Part shown: one piece after another, positions 1 to 8,418 of the stretch
How the letters are laid out: each line of letters starts with the position of its first letter
Numbering within the stretch: position 1 is the stretch's first letter
Made by a program: the position numbers and the translations under genes
Assembly: GCF_000511385.1 (NCBI RefSeq)
Contig: NC_023138.1
Coordinates: 186,001-250,000 of the forward strand
Direction of reading: 5' to 3'
Origin: Phaeobacter gallaeciensis DSM 26640
GTDB lineage: Bacteria > Pseudomonadota > Alphaproteobacteria > Rhodobacterales > Rhodobacteraceae
DNA length: 64,000 nt
The notes under the pieces: generated by a model
What the model was told of the DNA's origin: nothing
What the model saw: only the letters and a program-made list of their open reading frames with translations
Databases searched by the model: none

Positions 1-42
1 ACTCAGCAGGCCAGAGAGTAACAAACCTTGGATCAAACGCAT
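1..42 (-). CDS. 5' end of an exported protein gene (cut by window edge)
   Basis: Only the first 14 codons lie in the window. They read MRLIQGLLLSGLLS, a basic start followed by a hydrophobic stretch, as in a signal peptide or first membrane helix. An AGGAGG-type ribosome binding site lies about 8 bases upstream of the ATG (complement of 51-56). The gene is divergent from pqqA and shares the 43-366 intergenic region with it, so it may belong to the PQQ alcohol oxidation island. Its function cannot be read from this fragment. Confidence 0.55.
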   Translation of the reverse strand, partial: MRLIQGLLLSGLLS

Positions 43-114
43 TTTCAGCCCCTCCTGATTTTGCACCAGTTTTTAGGTTTTGTCGAAATTACTGACCATT
101 AGACGTTGGTCGTT

Positions 115-126
115 GGACTAAAGTCC
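115..126. promoter_or_regulatory. GACYAARGTC dyad, pqqA / divergent gene promoter region
   Basis: GGACTAAAGTCC is a perfect 5-bp dyad around AA. The same core recurs upstream of other transcription units of the island (5049-5058, 12309-12318, 14031-14040, 20986-20995). A second dyad, GACCA-N8-TGGTC, lies just upstream at 94-111. Inferred to be an operator for a shared regulator not encoded in this window. Confidence 0.45.
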
Positions 127-296
127 TGAACCGAAGGGCTGTCTTCGCGCCTCAGAAGACGCAACGGTTCCACCTGTGAGCCGGATGAATGGCCAAGAAT
201 AAGCTTCTCAATTGTCGTAAACTACGAGTATCGGCCATTCTGGCTTCAAACAATTGGACGGTTCGATCAGGCGGATGCATTGCACAGGCTGCCTAG

Positions 297-306
297 TCCT
301 AAAGTC
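297..306 (+). promoter_or_regulatory. Degenerate GACYAARGTC-like site near pqqA
   Basis: TCCTAAAGTC keeps the YAARGTC half of the recurring island motif but not the left half. It lies 60 bases upstream of the pqqA start, close to where a promoter would be expected. Weaker than the site at 115-126. Confidence 0.25.
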
Positions 307-366
307 GCATATTTTTCGGATATGGCAGTCTCTAGGGTAAGGCGTAGCAAAATGGAGGAATGTGTT

Positions 367-474
367 ATGGCATGGAGCAAGCCCAAAGCCCGGGAAATCA
401 AGTGTGGTATGGAAATCAACATGTACGGCCCCGGTGAAGACGATGAGCGCGATACCGGTCGTGAAGTGATCTGA
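367..474 (+). CDS. pqqA: PQQ precursor peptide PqqA
   Basis: 35-residue ribosomal peptide that supplies the glutamate and tyrosine which PqqE cross-links on the way to pyrroloquinoline quinone. The conserved E-x-x-x-Y core is visible as E16-I-N-M-Y20. The start was chosen at the ATG at 367 because GGAGG (355-359) sits 7 bases before it and because the length fits the family. The reading frame is open further upstream to 280, but without a supporting ribosome binding site. The acidic tail after the tyrosine is longer than in the shortest PqqA peptides. pqqB begins 13 bases downstream, so pqqA leads the pqqABCDE operon. Confidence 0.93.
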   Translation: MAWSKPKAREIKCGMEINMYGPGEDDERDTGREVI

Positions 475-487
475 TCACTCACTGCAC

Positions 488-1375
488 ATGAGACTGATCA
501 TTCTTGGGGCAGGCGCAGGAGGCGGGCTGCCCCAATGGAACTGTGGGTGCCGGAATTGCACTGATGCACGCGCAGGCCAGATTCCACGGATGACACAATC
601 CTCTGTTGCGGTCTCGCTAGATGGCCACTCTTGGGTTGTACTGAATGCCTCACCGGATATTCGTCATCAGCTTGACGCTGCTACGCCTTTGCACCCCCGC
701 GGGTTGCGGGAGTCGCCCGTGTCGTCGGTGGTTCTGACCAATGGGGACATTGACCATATCGCCGGTGCATTGATCCTGCGGGAAAAGACACCGTTTACAT
801 TATATGCCACGACAGCAGGGCTGGATATCGTGAACAGCAATTCGGTGTTTGGGGTGCTCGATCCGCAACTGGTGTCCAAACGTCAGATCACTCTGGATAC
901 CTGTTTTGAACCTCTGCCAGGCCTGAGAGCCACGCCATTTCCCGTCCCCGGTAAGGTTGCCTTGTTCCTGGAAGGGGGAACGCTGAACCTTGAGGAAGTG
1001 GGTGAGCAGACCGTTGGCCTTTTGATTGAAGCCAATGGAAAGCGCGTTGCCTATGTGCCGGGCTGTGCTGCAATCCCTGAGTGGTTGCTGGCGCGGCTTG
1101 ATCGTCTTGATCTGCTGCTGTTTGACGGCACGGTCTGGAACAACGACGATATGCAGCGTACCGGCACCGGAGAAAAGACTGGGGCGCGCATGGGGCATGT
1201 GCCGCAGAACGGTGCGCTTGGCAGTCTTGCGCAGCTGGCGTCAGTAGAAGGCCGCAAGATGTATATCCACATCAACAACACCAACCCAATCCTGCAACCC
1301 AACAGCCCGGAGCGGTCTACAGTGCTCAAGGCAGGGTGGGAGATTGCCAGCGACGGCATGGAGATCACTCTGTGA
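488..1375 (+). CDS. pqqB: PQQ biosynthesis protein PqqB
   Basis: 295 residues, the usual length for PqqB, a metallo-beta-lactamase-fold protein proposed to hydroxylate the PqqA-derived tyrosine. Family signatures are the glycine-rich start (LGAGAGGGLPQWNC), the cysteine cluster CGCRNC near residues 20-25, and TNGDIDHIAG in place of the classical metallo-lactamase HxHxDH. The gene follows pqqA by 13 bases, and pqqC starts inside its stop codon (GTGA overlap), consistent with translational coupling. Identity is clear from sequence and gene order. Confidence 0.95.
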   Translation: MRLIILGAGAGGGLPQWNCGCRNCTDARAGQIPRMTQSSVAVSLDGHSWVVLNASPDIRHQLDAATPLHPRGLRESPVSSVVLTNGDIDHIAGALILREKTPFTLYATTAGLDIVNSNSVFGVLDPQLVSKRQITLDTCFEPLPGLRATPFPVPGKVALFLEGGTLNLEEVGEQTVGLLIEANGKRVAYVPGCAAIPEWLLARLDRLDLLLFDGTVWNNDDMQRTGTGEKTGARMGHVPQNGALGSLAQLASVEGRKMYIHINNTNPILQPNSPERSTVLKAGWEIASDGMEITL

Positions 1376-2115
1376 AGGATACCCCTGACAGTGCCGAGGT
1401 ATTTGAGGCAAAGCTGCGTGAGATTGGCGAGCGCCAGTACCATGACAAGCATCCCTTCCACGACATGTTGCATTCAGGCGGCTGCACGCCCGATCAGGTG
1501 CGGGCCTGGGTTATCAACCGTTATTATTACCAGACGCGGATCCCCATGAAGGACGCCGCCTTTATGTCGCGGGTTGCGGATCCTGACCTGCGTCGTGCCT
1601 GGCGTTCACGGATCGAGGATCACGATGGGCGCGCGCCCGGAGAGGGCGGCATTGCGCGCTGGCTAAAGCTGGCGGAAGGGGTTGGCCTTGATCCGGACTA
1701 TGTGCGCTCCGAGGTTGGCATATTGCCCGCGACGCGCTTTGCCGTTGATGCCTATGTGCGTTTTGTAAGGGATGAACCTCTACTGCCGGCCGTGGCGTCT
1801 TCCCTGACCGAGCTTTTTGCCCCTGCCATTCACAGGAACCGCATTGCCGGACTGTTGGAACACTACGATTTTGCCAACGGCGAAACCCTGTCCTACTTCC
1901 AGAACCGGTTGAGTGAAGCCCCCAAAGATGTGGCTTTTGGCCTGCAGTGGGTGATGGAGAATGCCCGGACCCGCGCTGATCAGGACGCCGCCCTGCGGGC
2001 GCTGACCTTCAAGACCGAGGTCCTGTGGGCGCAATTGGATGCGCTTTGGTCCGCCTATGTCACACCGGGGCGTGTTCCGCCGGGTGGCTGGCAGGCCGGT
2101 GAGGGGCTAGCCTGA
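1372..2115 (+). CDS. pqqC: Pyrroloquinoline-quinone synthase PqqC
   Basis: 247-residue oxidase that closes the ring and performs the last eight-electron oxidation giving PQQ; it belongs to the TENA/THI-4-like helical fold. Recognisable blocks include KHPFHDMLHSG, INRYYYQTRIPMKD and SRIEDHDG. I chose the GTG at 1372, which overlaps the pqqB stop as GTGA and has GGAG 8 bases upstream. An ATG at 1336 in the same frame would lie inside pqqB and add 12 unsupported residues. pqqD starts on the stop codon (TGATG). Confidence 0.94.
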   Translation: MKDTPDSAEVFEAKLREIGERQYHDKHPFHDMLHSGGCTPDQVRAWVINRYYYQTRIPMKDAAFMSRVADPDLRRAWRSRIEDHDGRAPGEGGIARWLKLAEGVGLDPDYVRSEVGILPATRFAVDAYVRFVRDEPLLPAVASSLTELFAPAIHRNRIAGLLEHYDFANGETLSYFQNRLSEAPKDVAFGLQWVMENARTRADQDAALRALTFKTEVLWAQLDALWSAYVTPGRVPPGGWQAGEGLA

Positions 2116-2393
2116 TGCAGCCGCAGAACGTGCCCTATCTGCCACGCGGTGTCAGAACGCAGTTTGACAAGTTGCGTCAGGTCGAGGTGCTTTTGGGACC
2201 AGAGCGGGTATTGATCCTTGATCAGGTTGGGGTGGCCGTTCTGGAACGGCTGGATGGCGTAGCCAGCCTGCGCGGTATTTCGCAGGCGCTGTCTGACGTT
2301 TACGACGCCCCGCTGGATGTGATTGAACCGGATGTGATCGCCTTTGTTCAGGATCTGAGGGAAAAGGGGATGGTGCATGTCCAACCGCATTGA
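2115..2393 (+). CDS. pqqD: PqqA-binding chaperone PqqD
   Basis: 92-residue small winged-helix-type protein of the RRE class that binds PqqA and presents it to PqqE. It starts with a proline-rich segment and has the family core FDKLRQVEVLLGPERVLILD followed by a short helix-turn-helix-like half. The ATG overlaps the pqqC stop by one base, and its 3' end overlaps pqqE by 17 bases. Such overlap fits an operon in which the chaperone and the radical enzyme are made together. Confidence 0.93.
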   Translation: MQPQNVPYLPRGVRTQFDKLRQVEVLLGPERVLILDQVGVAVLERLDGVASLRGISQALSDVYDAPLDVIEPDVIAFVQDLREKGMVHVQPH

Positions 2394-3462
2394 CGCGCCC
2401 ATGGCAATGCTGGCGGAACTGACCCACCGCTGCCCACTGGCCTGTCCATATTGTTCAAACCCGACTGAGCTGTTGTCAAAAGACAGTGAACTCAGCACCG
2501 AGCTATGGGGGGATATCTTTCAACAAGCTGCGGCGCTGGGGGTTTTGCAACTGCATCTTTCCGGTGGAGAACCCGCATCGCGTCGTGATCTGGTTGAACT
2601 GGTTACAGCTGCACGTAAGGCCGGACTCTACACCAATCTCATCACCTCAGGCATCGGCCTAACGGAAAAACGTCTGCACGCGCTGGACGATGCGGGTCTG
2701 GATCATGTGCAATTGTCCCTTCAGGGTGTCACGGCTGCCATGGCGGACCGAATTGGCGGCTATAAGGGCGGCTTTGACCGCAAGATGCATGTGGCTGAGG
2801 TGATTGCCAATATCGGCTTCCCCCTCACGCTGAACGCTGTGATGCACCGGGCCAATCTGGATGATCTTTCTGCCACCATCGACATGGCGCAACGACTGGG
2901 CGCGCGGCGGATAGAGATTGCCTGCGTTCAGTTTCAAGGCTGGGCCTTGCGCAACCGGGCAAGCCTGCAACCCAGCCGCGATCAGGTGGAGGCGGCCAAG
3001 GCAACAGTCGCCAAAGCCGTGCAGGACTTGCGCGGTGACTTGGTGGTCGACTTTGTGCCACCAGATTATTACTCTGATTTTCCAAAGGCCTGCATGAATG
3101 GCTGGGGATCGACCGGGCTGAATATCACCCCGGATGGCACGGTGCTGCCCTGTCATGCCGCAGAAACGATACCACACCTGCAATTTGAGAACGTCCAAAA
3201 CCGCTCACTGTCAGAGATTTGGTACAAGAGCGCGGCCTTCAACGCCTATCGTGGCACCGGTTGGATGCCGGAGCTTTGCCAAAGCTGCGAGCGCCGCGAC
3301 ATTGATTTTGCAGGGTGCCGCTGTCAGGCGATGGCAATCCTCGGTGATCCCGGTGCGACCGACCCAGTTTGCCGCAAGTCCCCGGGGCGCGTGGCGCTGG
3401 ATGCCTTGCTTGAAAAAGATGCGCATGTGGTTGAACCGCCGGAGTACGTGTACCGGCGCTAA
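2377..3462 (+). CDS. pqqE: PqqA peptide cyclase PqqE (radical SAM)
   Basis: 361 residues. A radical SAM enzyme that forms the carbon-carbon bond between glutamate and tyrosine of PqqA. The CxxxCxxC cluster motif is present near the N-terminus as CPLACPYC, followed by HLSGGEP. The C-terminal SPASM region carries further cysteines (CHAAE, CQSCERRD, GCRCQ) for auxiliary iron-sulfur clusters. Reads in the overlapping frame from 2377 inside pqqD. It ends the core pqq operon; a VWA gene follows after 17 bases. Confidence 0.95.
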   Translation: MSNRIDAPMAMLAELTHRCPLACPYCSNPTELLSKDSELSTELWGDIFQQAAALGVLQLHLSGGEPASRRDLVELVTAARKAGLYTNLITSGIGLTEKRLHALDDAGLDHVQLSLQGVTAAMADRIGGYKGGFDRKMHVAEVIANIGFPLTLNAVMHRANLDDLSATIDMAQRLGARRIEIACVQFQGWALRNRASLQPSRDQVEAAKATVAKAVQDLRGDLVVDFVPPDYYSDFPKACMNGWGSTGLNITPDGTVLPCHAAETIPHLQFENVQNRSLSEIWYKSAAFNAYRGTGWMPELCQSCERRDIDFAGCRCQAMAILGDPGATDPVCRKSPGRVALDALLEKDAHVVEPPEYVYRR

Positions 3463-3479
3463 GGCATGGAGGGCTGAAA

Positions 3480-4211
3480 GTGAGGTGTTTCCTGAGTCGA
3501 CTGCGTTCTGCGGGGCAACGTCTGACCGCGATCAGCATCGGTGCCAGCATCACACTCACGGCCAGCTTTGCTCAGGCGGATTGTTCAACCGATGCGATGA
3601 TTGTCTTCGATGGTTCCGGCTCCATGGCGGAAATGGGCTTTAACCAGATTGACGAGCCGCGCATTTTTGAAGCGCGCCGGGCGGTGCGACAGGTGATGCC
3701 ACAGGTTGCCCTGAACAGGCGCATCGGGCTGATCGTCTATGGGCCTGACACAAGCGGGCAGGGCGATCAGTGTTCTGGCATTGATCTGAAATTCCCGCCC
3801 CTTGCGAATGCTGCGGGCCCTGTGATCGGGGCCATTGATGACCTGGAGCCGGAAGGCCAGACCGCCCTGACCGAAGCGGTTAGGCGTGCCGCCCAGGTGC
3901 TGGATCACACCAACAAGCCGGGCACCATTGTGCTGGTGACCGATGGCAAGGAAACCTGCGGCGGACAAACCTGTGCATTGGCGGCCGAGCTTGCCGCATC
4001 GGGGTTGGCCACCACCGTGCATGTCATCGGTTTCAAAGTGCGCGGAACGCATTTTGGTTGGCAAAGTCAGGGGCAGACCAGCTACAATACGGCCACAAGC
4101 GGCGCCAAATGTCTGGCCACGCGCACCGGGGGTGAATATGTGAGCACCGAAACGGTTGAGGAGCTGATTGCTGCGATGCAACGGACACTGGGGTGCGCAT
4201 TGCTATACTAA
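3480..4211 (+). CDS. Exported VWA-domain protein linked to pqq operon
   Basis: 243 residues with a signal peptide (hydrophobic to about residue 33, ending at AQA) and one von Willebrand A domain. The metal-ion-dependent adhesion site is complete: DGSGS (DxSxS), the threonine in GQTALTEA and the aspartate in LVTDGKE. Two cysteine pairs probably form periplasmic disulfides. Start is GTG with GGAGG about 10 bases upstream. It follows pqqE closely and ends in a 3-base convergent overlap with the permease at 4208. VWA proteins are known in methanol dehydrogenase (mxa) clusters, where they help enzyme maturation; a similar role here is inference. Confidence 0.75.
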   Translation: MRCFLSRLRSAGQRLTAISIGASITLTASFAQADCSTDAMIVFDGSGSMAEMGFNQIDEPRIFEARRAVRQVMPQVALNRRIGLIVYGPDTSGQGDQCSGIDLKFPPLANAAGPVIGAIDDLEPEGQTALTEAVRRAAQVLDHTNKPGTIVLVTDGKETCGGQTCALAAELAASGLATTVHVIGFKVRGTHFGWQSQGQTSYNTATSGAKCLATRTGGEYVSTETVEELIAAMQRTLGCALLY

Positions 4212-4990
4212 CCGTTTTTTTCGCTTGTGTCGGCAGCGCCACGCCAACGGGTGGCATACGCCTCAATCCCCCGGATCAGGGTGACTTCCAGAAGCAACAT
4301 GAAACTGACAAAACTCAGCGCATAAGCTATTACGTAGGCGGTCTCGAACAGTTGGAAATAAAGGTGGATCTGAAAGCCAATGCCATTGCTGCGGCCCAGG
4401 AATTCAACCACAAGCACGATCTTCCAGATGATGGCCAGCCCATTGCGTATAGAGGCTGCAATATAGGGCCAGAGTTGGGGTAGAATAACAAATCGCAACC
4501 GGGCAAGCGGTTTCATCCCAAACACTTGCGCCATTTCACGGACCTTAGGGTCGAGCGCCTGCATGCCCTCGCGCAGGGAAACGGCAACCATAGCGGTTTT
4601 GTTGAGGGCGACAGCCGTGATTGCCGCAACCTCGTTCAATCCAATCCAGAGGTAGCACAGCACGATGACCACCAGCGCGGGGATGTTTTGCAGCAGCATC
4701 ACCCAGGTTGAAAGCCACCGGTTGATCCGCGCGTTTGCCCCCATGGCGATGCCCAGCACACAGCCGATCCCCATCGCGAGGCAAAAAGCCACTAGCACCC
4801 GCAGTAACGTCGCAACAAAGTGGTGTTGCAGCTCACCAGAGGCGAGTTCGCGATGAAAGATGCGCCAGACCTCAGCCGGGCTTGGTAGCACGCTAGGGTC
4901 ATTTCCCCACCAGGCGGCCAGCCACCAAAGCGCAAGGAAAGCAAACAGCGAACCAAAAAGTGCTGGGATATCTAATTTCAAGCGAGCCAT
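4208..4990 (-). CDS. ABC importer permease, SsuC/TauC type
   Basis: 260 residues, inner-membrane permease of the nitrate/taurine/sulfonate family. It has an N-terminal helix with LWWLAAWWG, five or six further helices and the EAA-type loop around EMAQVFGMKPLARLRFVILPQLWPY. No ATPase or binding protein is adjacent. The only matching partners in the window are the ATPase at 18822 and binding protein at 19455, on the same strand about 14 kb away. The gene is divergent from the NosR-like gene and shares its promoter region with the 5049-5058 motif. Substrate unknown. Confidence 0.85.
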   Translation of the reverse strand: MARLKLDIPALFGSLFAFLALWWLAAWWGNDPSVLPSPAEVWRIFHRELASGELQHHFVATLLRVLVAFCLAMGIGCVLGIAMGANARINRWLSTWVMLLQNIPALVVIVLCYLWIGLNEVAAITAVALNKTAMVAVSLREGMQALDPKVREMAQVFGMKPLARLRFVILPQLWPYIAASIRNGLAIIWKIVLVVEFLGRSNGIGFQIHLYFQLFETAYVIAYALSFVSFMLLLEVTLIRGIEAYATRWRGAADTSEKNG

Positions 4991-5048
4991 GGCGTCTGGC
5001 AGACTGTCACAACACCAGCGACCCTCACAGAAGAATTATCGGCAGTGA

Positions 5049-5058
5049 GACCAAGGTC
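5049..5058. promoter_or_regulatory. GACYAARGTC dyad between permease and NosR-like gene
   Basis: GACCAAGGTC is a perfect dyad (GACC-AA-GGTC). It lies in the 107-bp space between the divergent starts at 4990 and 5098, so one site could serve both promoters. Same core as the sites at 116-125 and 20986-20995. Confidence 0.45.
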
Positions 5059-5097
5059 GCATAGGGGCAAAGGCAGGCCCGGCATAACCTGCAGACA

Positions 5098-7194
5098 ATG
5101 TCGGTATGCAAGTCAATATCCGCCACTGTGTTGGCGGTCTTTTTCTGCTGTGCAACCCTTCTGGGCGCGCAGGCGGAACCTTTGGACCGGGACGTCCTGG
5201 AACCCTATATCGTCCCACCCATGAGCCTGGGGGAAAAGATCAACGACAAGGGTGTCTGGCAACTGCTGAACTCTGGCGGGGCTGAGGCGGGGTATGTCTT
5301 TGAAACCGAACCCATGGCCCCTTTACCGGGATTTTCCGGTGCGGCGATCAATGTGCTTGTGGTGCTTGATCTGGATGGCCGCTTTCTGGACGCGCAGCTT
5401 ATTTCCCATAACGAACCCATCTTTGTTTCTGGCCTTCCCGAAAAGCTGTTTTATGATTTTTTCAAACAATACCGCGGCCATTCGATTTCGGACACGCTGG
5501 TTGTCGGATCACCTTATGGCGGAGGCACGGAAGGTTCTGCGCTGGTCTATCTGGACGGGGTGACCAAGGGCACGGCCTCTGTGCGCATCGCCCATGAGAG
5601 CATTCTGGCCGCGGCCCTACAGGTGGCACGCGAAAAAATGGGCGGTATCTCAAGCGGGCCACCAGCTTATCCCGACAGGTCTTACGAAGAAGATCTGACC
5701 TGGGATGATCTGGTGTCCCAGGGGATCGCCGCCCGCAAGATTATTTCCAACGCCGAGATTGACGCCGCTTTTGCCGATACGCTTTGGGAAGATGACGACC
5801 CGGAGGCCAAAGACGCGCCTGATGAGCCCTATCTGGACCTCTGGATTGTCGATATTGGTGCCCCTTCCATCGCGCGGGCGGTCCTGAGCAAAAGCAGCTA
5901 TGCAGAGCTTCAGGATTTTCTGGAAATCTCTGACACGGACGAACCTGTCCTTCTGATTGAGACCGGGCGGCATGGGTTAGTGACCGAAAATTTTGTGCGC
6001 AACACTGCGCCCAATCTGATCAGTGCGGAACAGGGCGGGTTTCCCATCGCTTTTCGGGATAGCGACATCTACATTGAATTGAACGATACCTTGCCAGAAA
6101 CCCTGCATAGTGGTGCTGCCCTGATCCTGAGAACGGACCGCCGCCTTGGGTTTGATCCTACTGCGGAGTGGACGCTGAAGATTGACGCCTTGCGGGCCCA
6201 TGGATCGTTCCAGCCCGAGATCGGCTCAATCACGGTTGAGACCACCCATGTCACGCCAGAGCGGTTTTATGCCCGCCCCGAGGTGATCAAACCCACGCCG
6301 CCCTGGGTGGATGCCATACGCAACCGTGCCACTGATCTGATCATCCTTGGTGGTTTCCTGTTGGCGCTGACGGCTTGGTTGCTGTTTGGCATGAACCGTC
6401 TGGCCGGGCATCGGTTTTTCGCCTCCGTCAGGCTGAGCATTCTGGCCTTTGTCACGGTTTTTATCGGCTGGTGGGGCCAGGGGCAGCTTTCCATTGCGAC
6501 ACCTTTGGCGGTGGCCCGCGCGGCGTTGGAAGGGGGCAGCTATGCTTTCCTGCTTTATGACCCCTTCTCGCTGGTGATCTGGGGCGTTACGCTTCTGGGC
6601 TTTGTGCTGTGGGGGCGGGGGATGTTCTGCGGCTGGCTGTGTCCCTTTGGCGCCTTGCAGGAGTTTGCCCACCACCTGGGTCGAATGCTGCGCCTGCCGC
6701 AGATCGAGCCCAGCGAGCTTTGGCATACGCGCCTTATATGGCTGAAGTATCTGGTCCTGGCGGGACTGATAATATTGCTTTTCCGAGCACCCGCAGCGCT
6801 AGACAAGGCGATCGAGGTGGAACCTTTCAAGACCGCGATCACAACCTTTTTTATCCGCGAATGGTATTACGTCGCCTATGCGATTGGAGTGTTGCTGCTG
6901 TCGATGGTCCTGTTCAAGGGATTCTGCCGCTATGTCTGCCCACTTGGCGCAGTTATGGCTATCGGTGGTCTATTGCGGGGGCGGGATTGGATTGCGCGGC
7001 GGGCTGAGTGTGGTTCCCCCTGTCAACTGTGCAGGGTGAAATGCAACTATGGTGCGATCAAGAAGACGGGGAAAATCCAGTATTCGGAGTGTTTCCAATG
7101 TCTGGATTGCGTGACCATCCATGATGATGAAAAACGCTGTGTTCCCCTGATCCTGGCCGCAAAGTGCCGCAAGCTGGAGGTCCCGGCAGAATGA
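5098..7194 (+). CDS. NosR/NirI-like membrane flavo-iron-sulfur protein
   Basis: 698 residues. After a signal peptide there is a periplasmic FMN-binding domain with the likely flavinylation threonine T159 in the stretch DGVTKGTAS. A long periplasmic linker, about five membrane helices (from residue 410) and a ferredoxin-like tail follow. NosR hallmarks are the two CxxxCP motifs (C511/C515 and C610/C614) and the C-terminal cysteine groups CGSPCQLCRVKC and CFQCLDC for [4Fe-4S] clusters. NosR passes electrons across the membrane for nitrous oxide reductase, but no nos genes occur here. With apbE overlapping downstream and quinoprotein genes around it, a role in electron flow or maturation for alcohol oxidation is inferred. 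Confidence 0.85.
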   Translation: MSVCKSISATVLAVFFCCATLLGAQAEPLDRDVLEPYIVPPMSLGEKINDKGVWQLLNSGGAEAGYVFETEPMAPLPGFSGAAINVLVVLDLDGRFLDAQLISHNEPIFVSGLPEKLFYDFFKQYRGHSISDTLVVGSPYGGGTEGSALVYLDGVTKGTASVRIAHESILAAALQVAREKMGGISSGPPAYPDRSYEEDLTWDDLVSQGIAARKIISNAEIDAAFADTLWEDDDPEAKDAPDEPYLDLWIVDIGAPSIARAVLSKSSYAELQDFLEISDTDEPVLLIETGRHGLVTENFVRNTAPNLISAEQGGFPIAFRDSDIYIELNDTLPETLHSGAALILRTDRRLGFDPTAEWTLKIDALRAHGSFQPEIGSITVETTHVTPERFYARPEVIKPTPPWVDAIRNRATDLIILGGFLLALTAWLLFGMNRLAGHRFFASVRLSILAFVTVFIGWWGQGQLSIATPLAVARAALEGGSYAFLLYDPFSLVIWGVTLLGFVLWGRGMFCGWLCPFGALQEFAHHLGRMLRLPQIEPSELWHTRLIWLKYLVLAGLIILLFRAPAALDKAIEVEPFKTAITTFFIREWYYVAYAIGVLLLSMVLFKGFCRYVCPLGAVMAIGGLLRGRDWIARRAECGSPCQLCRVKCNYGAIKKTGKIQYSECFQCLDCVTIHDDEKRCVPLILAAKCRKLEVPAE

Positions 7195-8063
7195 TCCTGA
7201 ACCGCCGTCGTTTCCTTACCATTGCTGCGGCCTTTGCAGCCACACCTGCAGTGGCCAAACCACACCATTGGCAGGGACGGGCCTTTGGGGCAGATGTAGC
7301 CATTACCCTGTCAGGTCCATCCGACGTCACGAAGCGGACATTGCACACTGCACAAAACCTCATCGCGCAGATGGAACGCCGCTTTTCGCTTTTTCAGACT
7401 GACTCCGAACTGGTCCGCCTGAACACCGGAGGGTCAATTGTGCCCTCTGCGGCGCTGCTGCACTTGATGCAATTGGCGGACGCGGCACATCAGATCACGC
7501 AGGGGCTATTTGATCCAACGGTGCAACCTTTGTGGAGGGCACTTGCTGAAGGACGTCGTACCGATCACAGCCTTGCTCTGGTTGATTGGACACAGGTCAG
7601 CTTTGCCAAGGAGTTGGTTCAGCTGGGGCAGGGACAGGCGCTGACGTTTAATGGCATTGCGCAGGGCTATGCCACGGATGTGATTAGCGACTTTCTGGCG
7701 GAACAGGGTTTCAACGCAGCCCTTGTGAATATTGGCGAGTTCCGTGCCTCTGCCGGAGATTGGCGGCTGGGGATTGCGGACCCGTTTCATGGCTTGCTTG
7801 CAACCCGCCGCCTCAGCAAAGGGGCCGTTGCCACGTCAAGCCCAATGGCCACACCGCTTGGGAGCAAGGGGCACATTCTGCACCCCAGGCAGCATCCGCA
7901 CTGGTCTACGGTTTCGGTGGAGGCAGACAGCGCGGCGATGGCTGACGCCCTGTCCACAGGTCTGGTGCTGGCCGATCTTGAACTGGTTCGACAGGTCCGT
8001 CACACTCCCGGAATACATCGGATCACGCTGATTAGTGAGGCGGGCGATCTCACCACGCTATAG
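7191..8063 (+). CDS. apbE: FAD:protein FMN transferase ApbE
   Basis: 290 residues. The enzyme attaches FMN from FAD to a threonine of partner proteins outside the cytoplasm. Motifs: MERRFSLFQTDSEL, NGIAQGYATD, VNIGEFRASAG and the VATSSP region near the metal site. The N-terminus NRRRFLTIAAAFAATP is a twin-arginine-type signal. I chose the ATG at 7191, which overlaps the NosR-like stop as ATGA, rather than a start at 7164 inside it. The coupling suggests that T159 of the NosR-like protein is its substrate. Confidence 0.9.
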   Translation: MILNRRRFLTIAAAFAATPAVAKPHHWQGRAFGADVAITLSGPSDVTKRTLHTAQNLIAQMERRFSLFQTDSELVRLNTGGSIVPSAALLHLMQLADAAHQITQGLFDPTVQPLWRALAEGRRTDHSLALVDWTQVSFAKELVQLGQGQALTFNGIAQGYATDVISDFLAEQGFNAALVNIGEFRASAGDWRLGIADPFHGLLATRRLSKGAVATSSPMATPLGSKGHILHPRQHPHWSTVSVEADSAAMADALSTGLVLADLELVRQVRHTPGIHRITLISEAGDLTTL

Positions 8064-8418
8064 GTGTTTTGGTTATTCAACTGCGTGCGGCGTGATTTGA
8101 TCAAGGTCACAGCCCCACTGCGCTGCACCAGCAATCCAAGAATGGCGACATAGCGCGCGTCAACTCAAGGGTGAAGTCACCGCGTCAGGCAATGCATTGA
8201 TCCGCCACCAACTCAAATGCATCTGGAGCAAGAGGAGCGTAACATATGCCCTTTGGTAAGAGCGTCTGATGGCAGTTCAAAATCCTGTTGATCTGTTCCG
8301 CTCAAAAAGGATGATAGTGCGCCGTGATATCCTGATTTTTGAACAGCAACCACCCATTGGTATCATGAAAAAAGGGGCGGAAAAAATCCGCCCCTGAGTC
8401 AGTTCTTTGGAGTATGCC
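8064..8418. other. 355-bp space: motif, tiny ORF, terminator
   Basis: The space between apbE and the CoxM-like gene holds a one-mismatch copy of the island motif (GATCAAGGTC, 8099-8108). It also holds a 7-codon ORF (8246-8269, MPFGKSV) with a good GAGGAG site in front, a following 42-codon ORF that starts in its stop codon, and the minus-strand terminator at 8368-8394. No conserved gene is recognisable. Confidence 0.4.
8368..8394 (-). terminator. Rho-independent terminator of the CoxSLM-like operon
   Basis: Read on the minus strand, a perfect 7-bp GGGGCGG/CCGCCCC stem with a 7-base loop is followed at once by six T residues. It lies 25 bases past the end of the CoxM-like gene, the last gene of the minus-strand operon. 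Confidence 0.85.

Noticed and set aside
8269..8397. 42-codon plus-strand ORF
   Set aside because: Its last codons read through the stem of the strong minus-strand terminator and it has no recognisable features; kept only as a low-interest observation.
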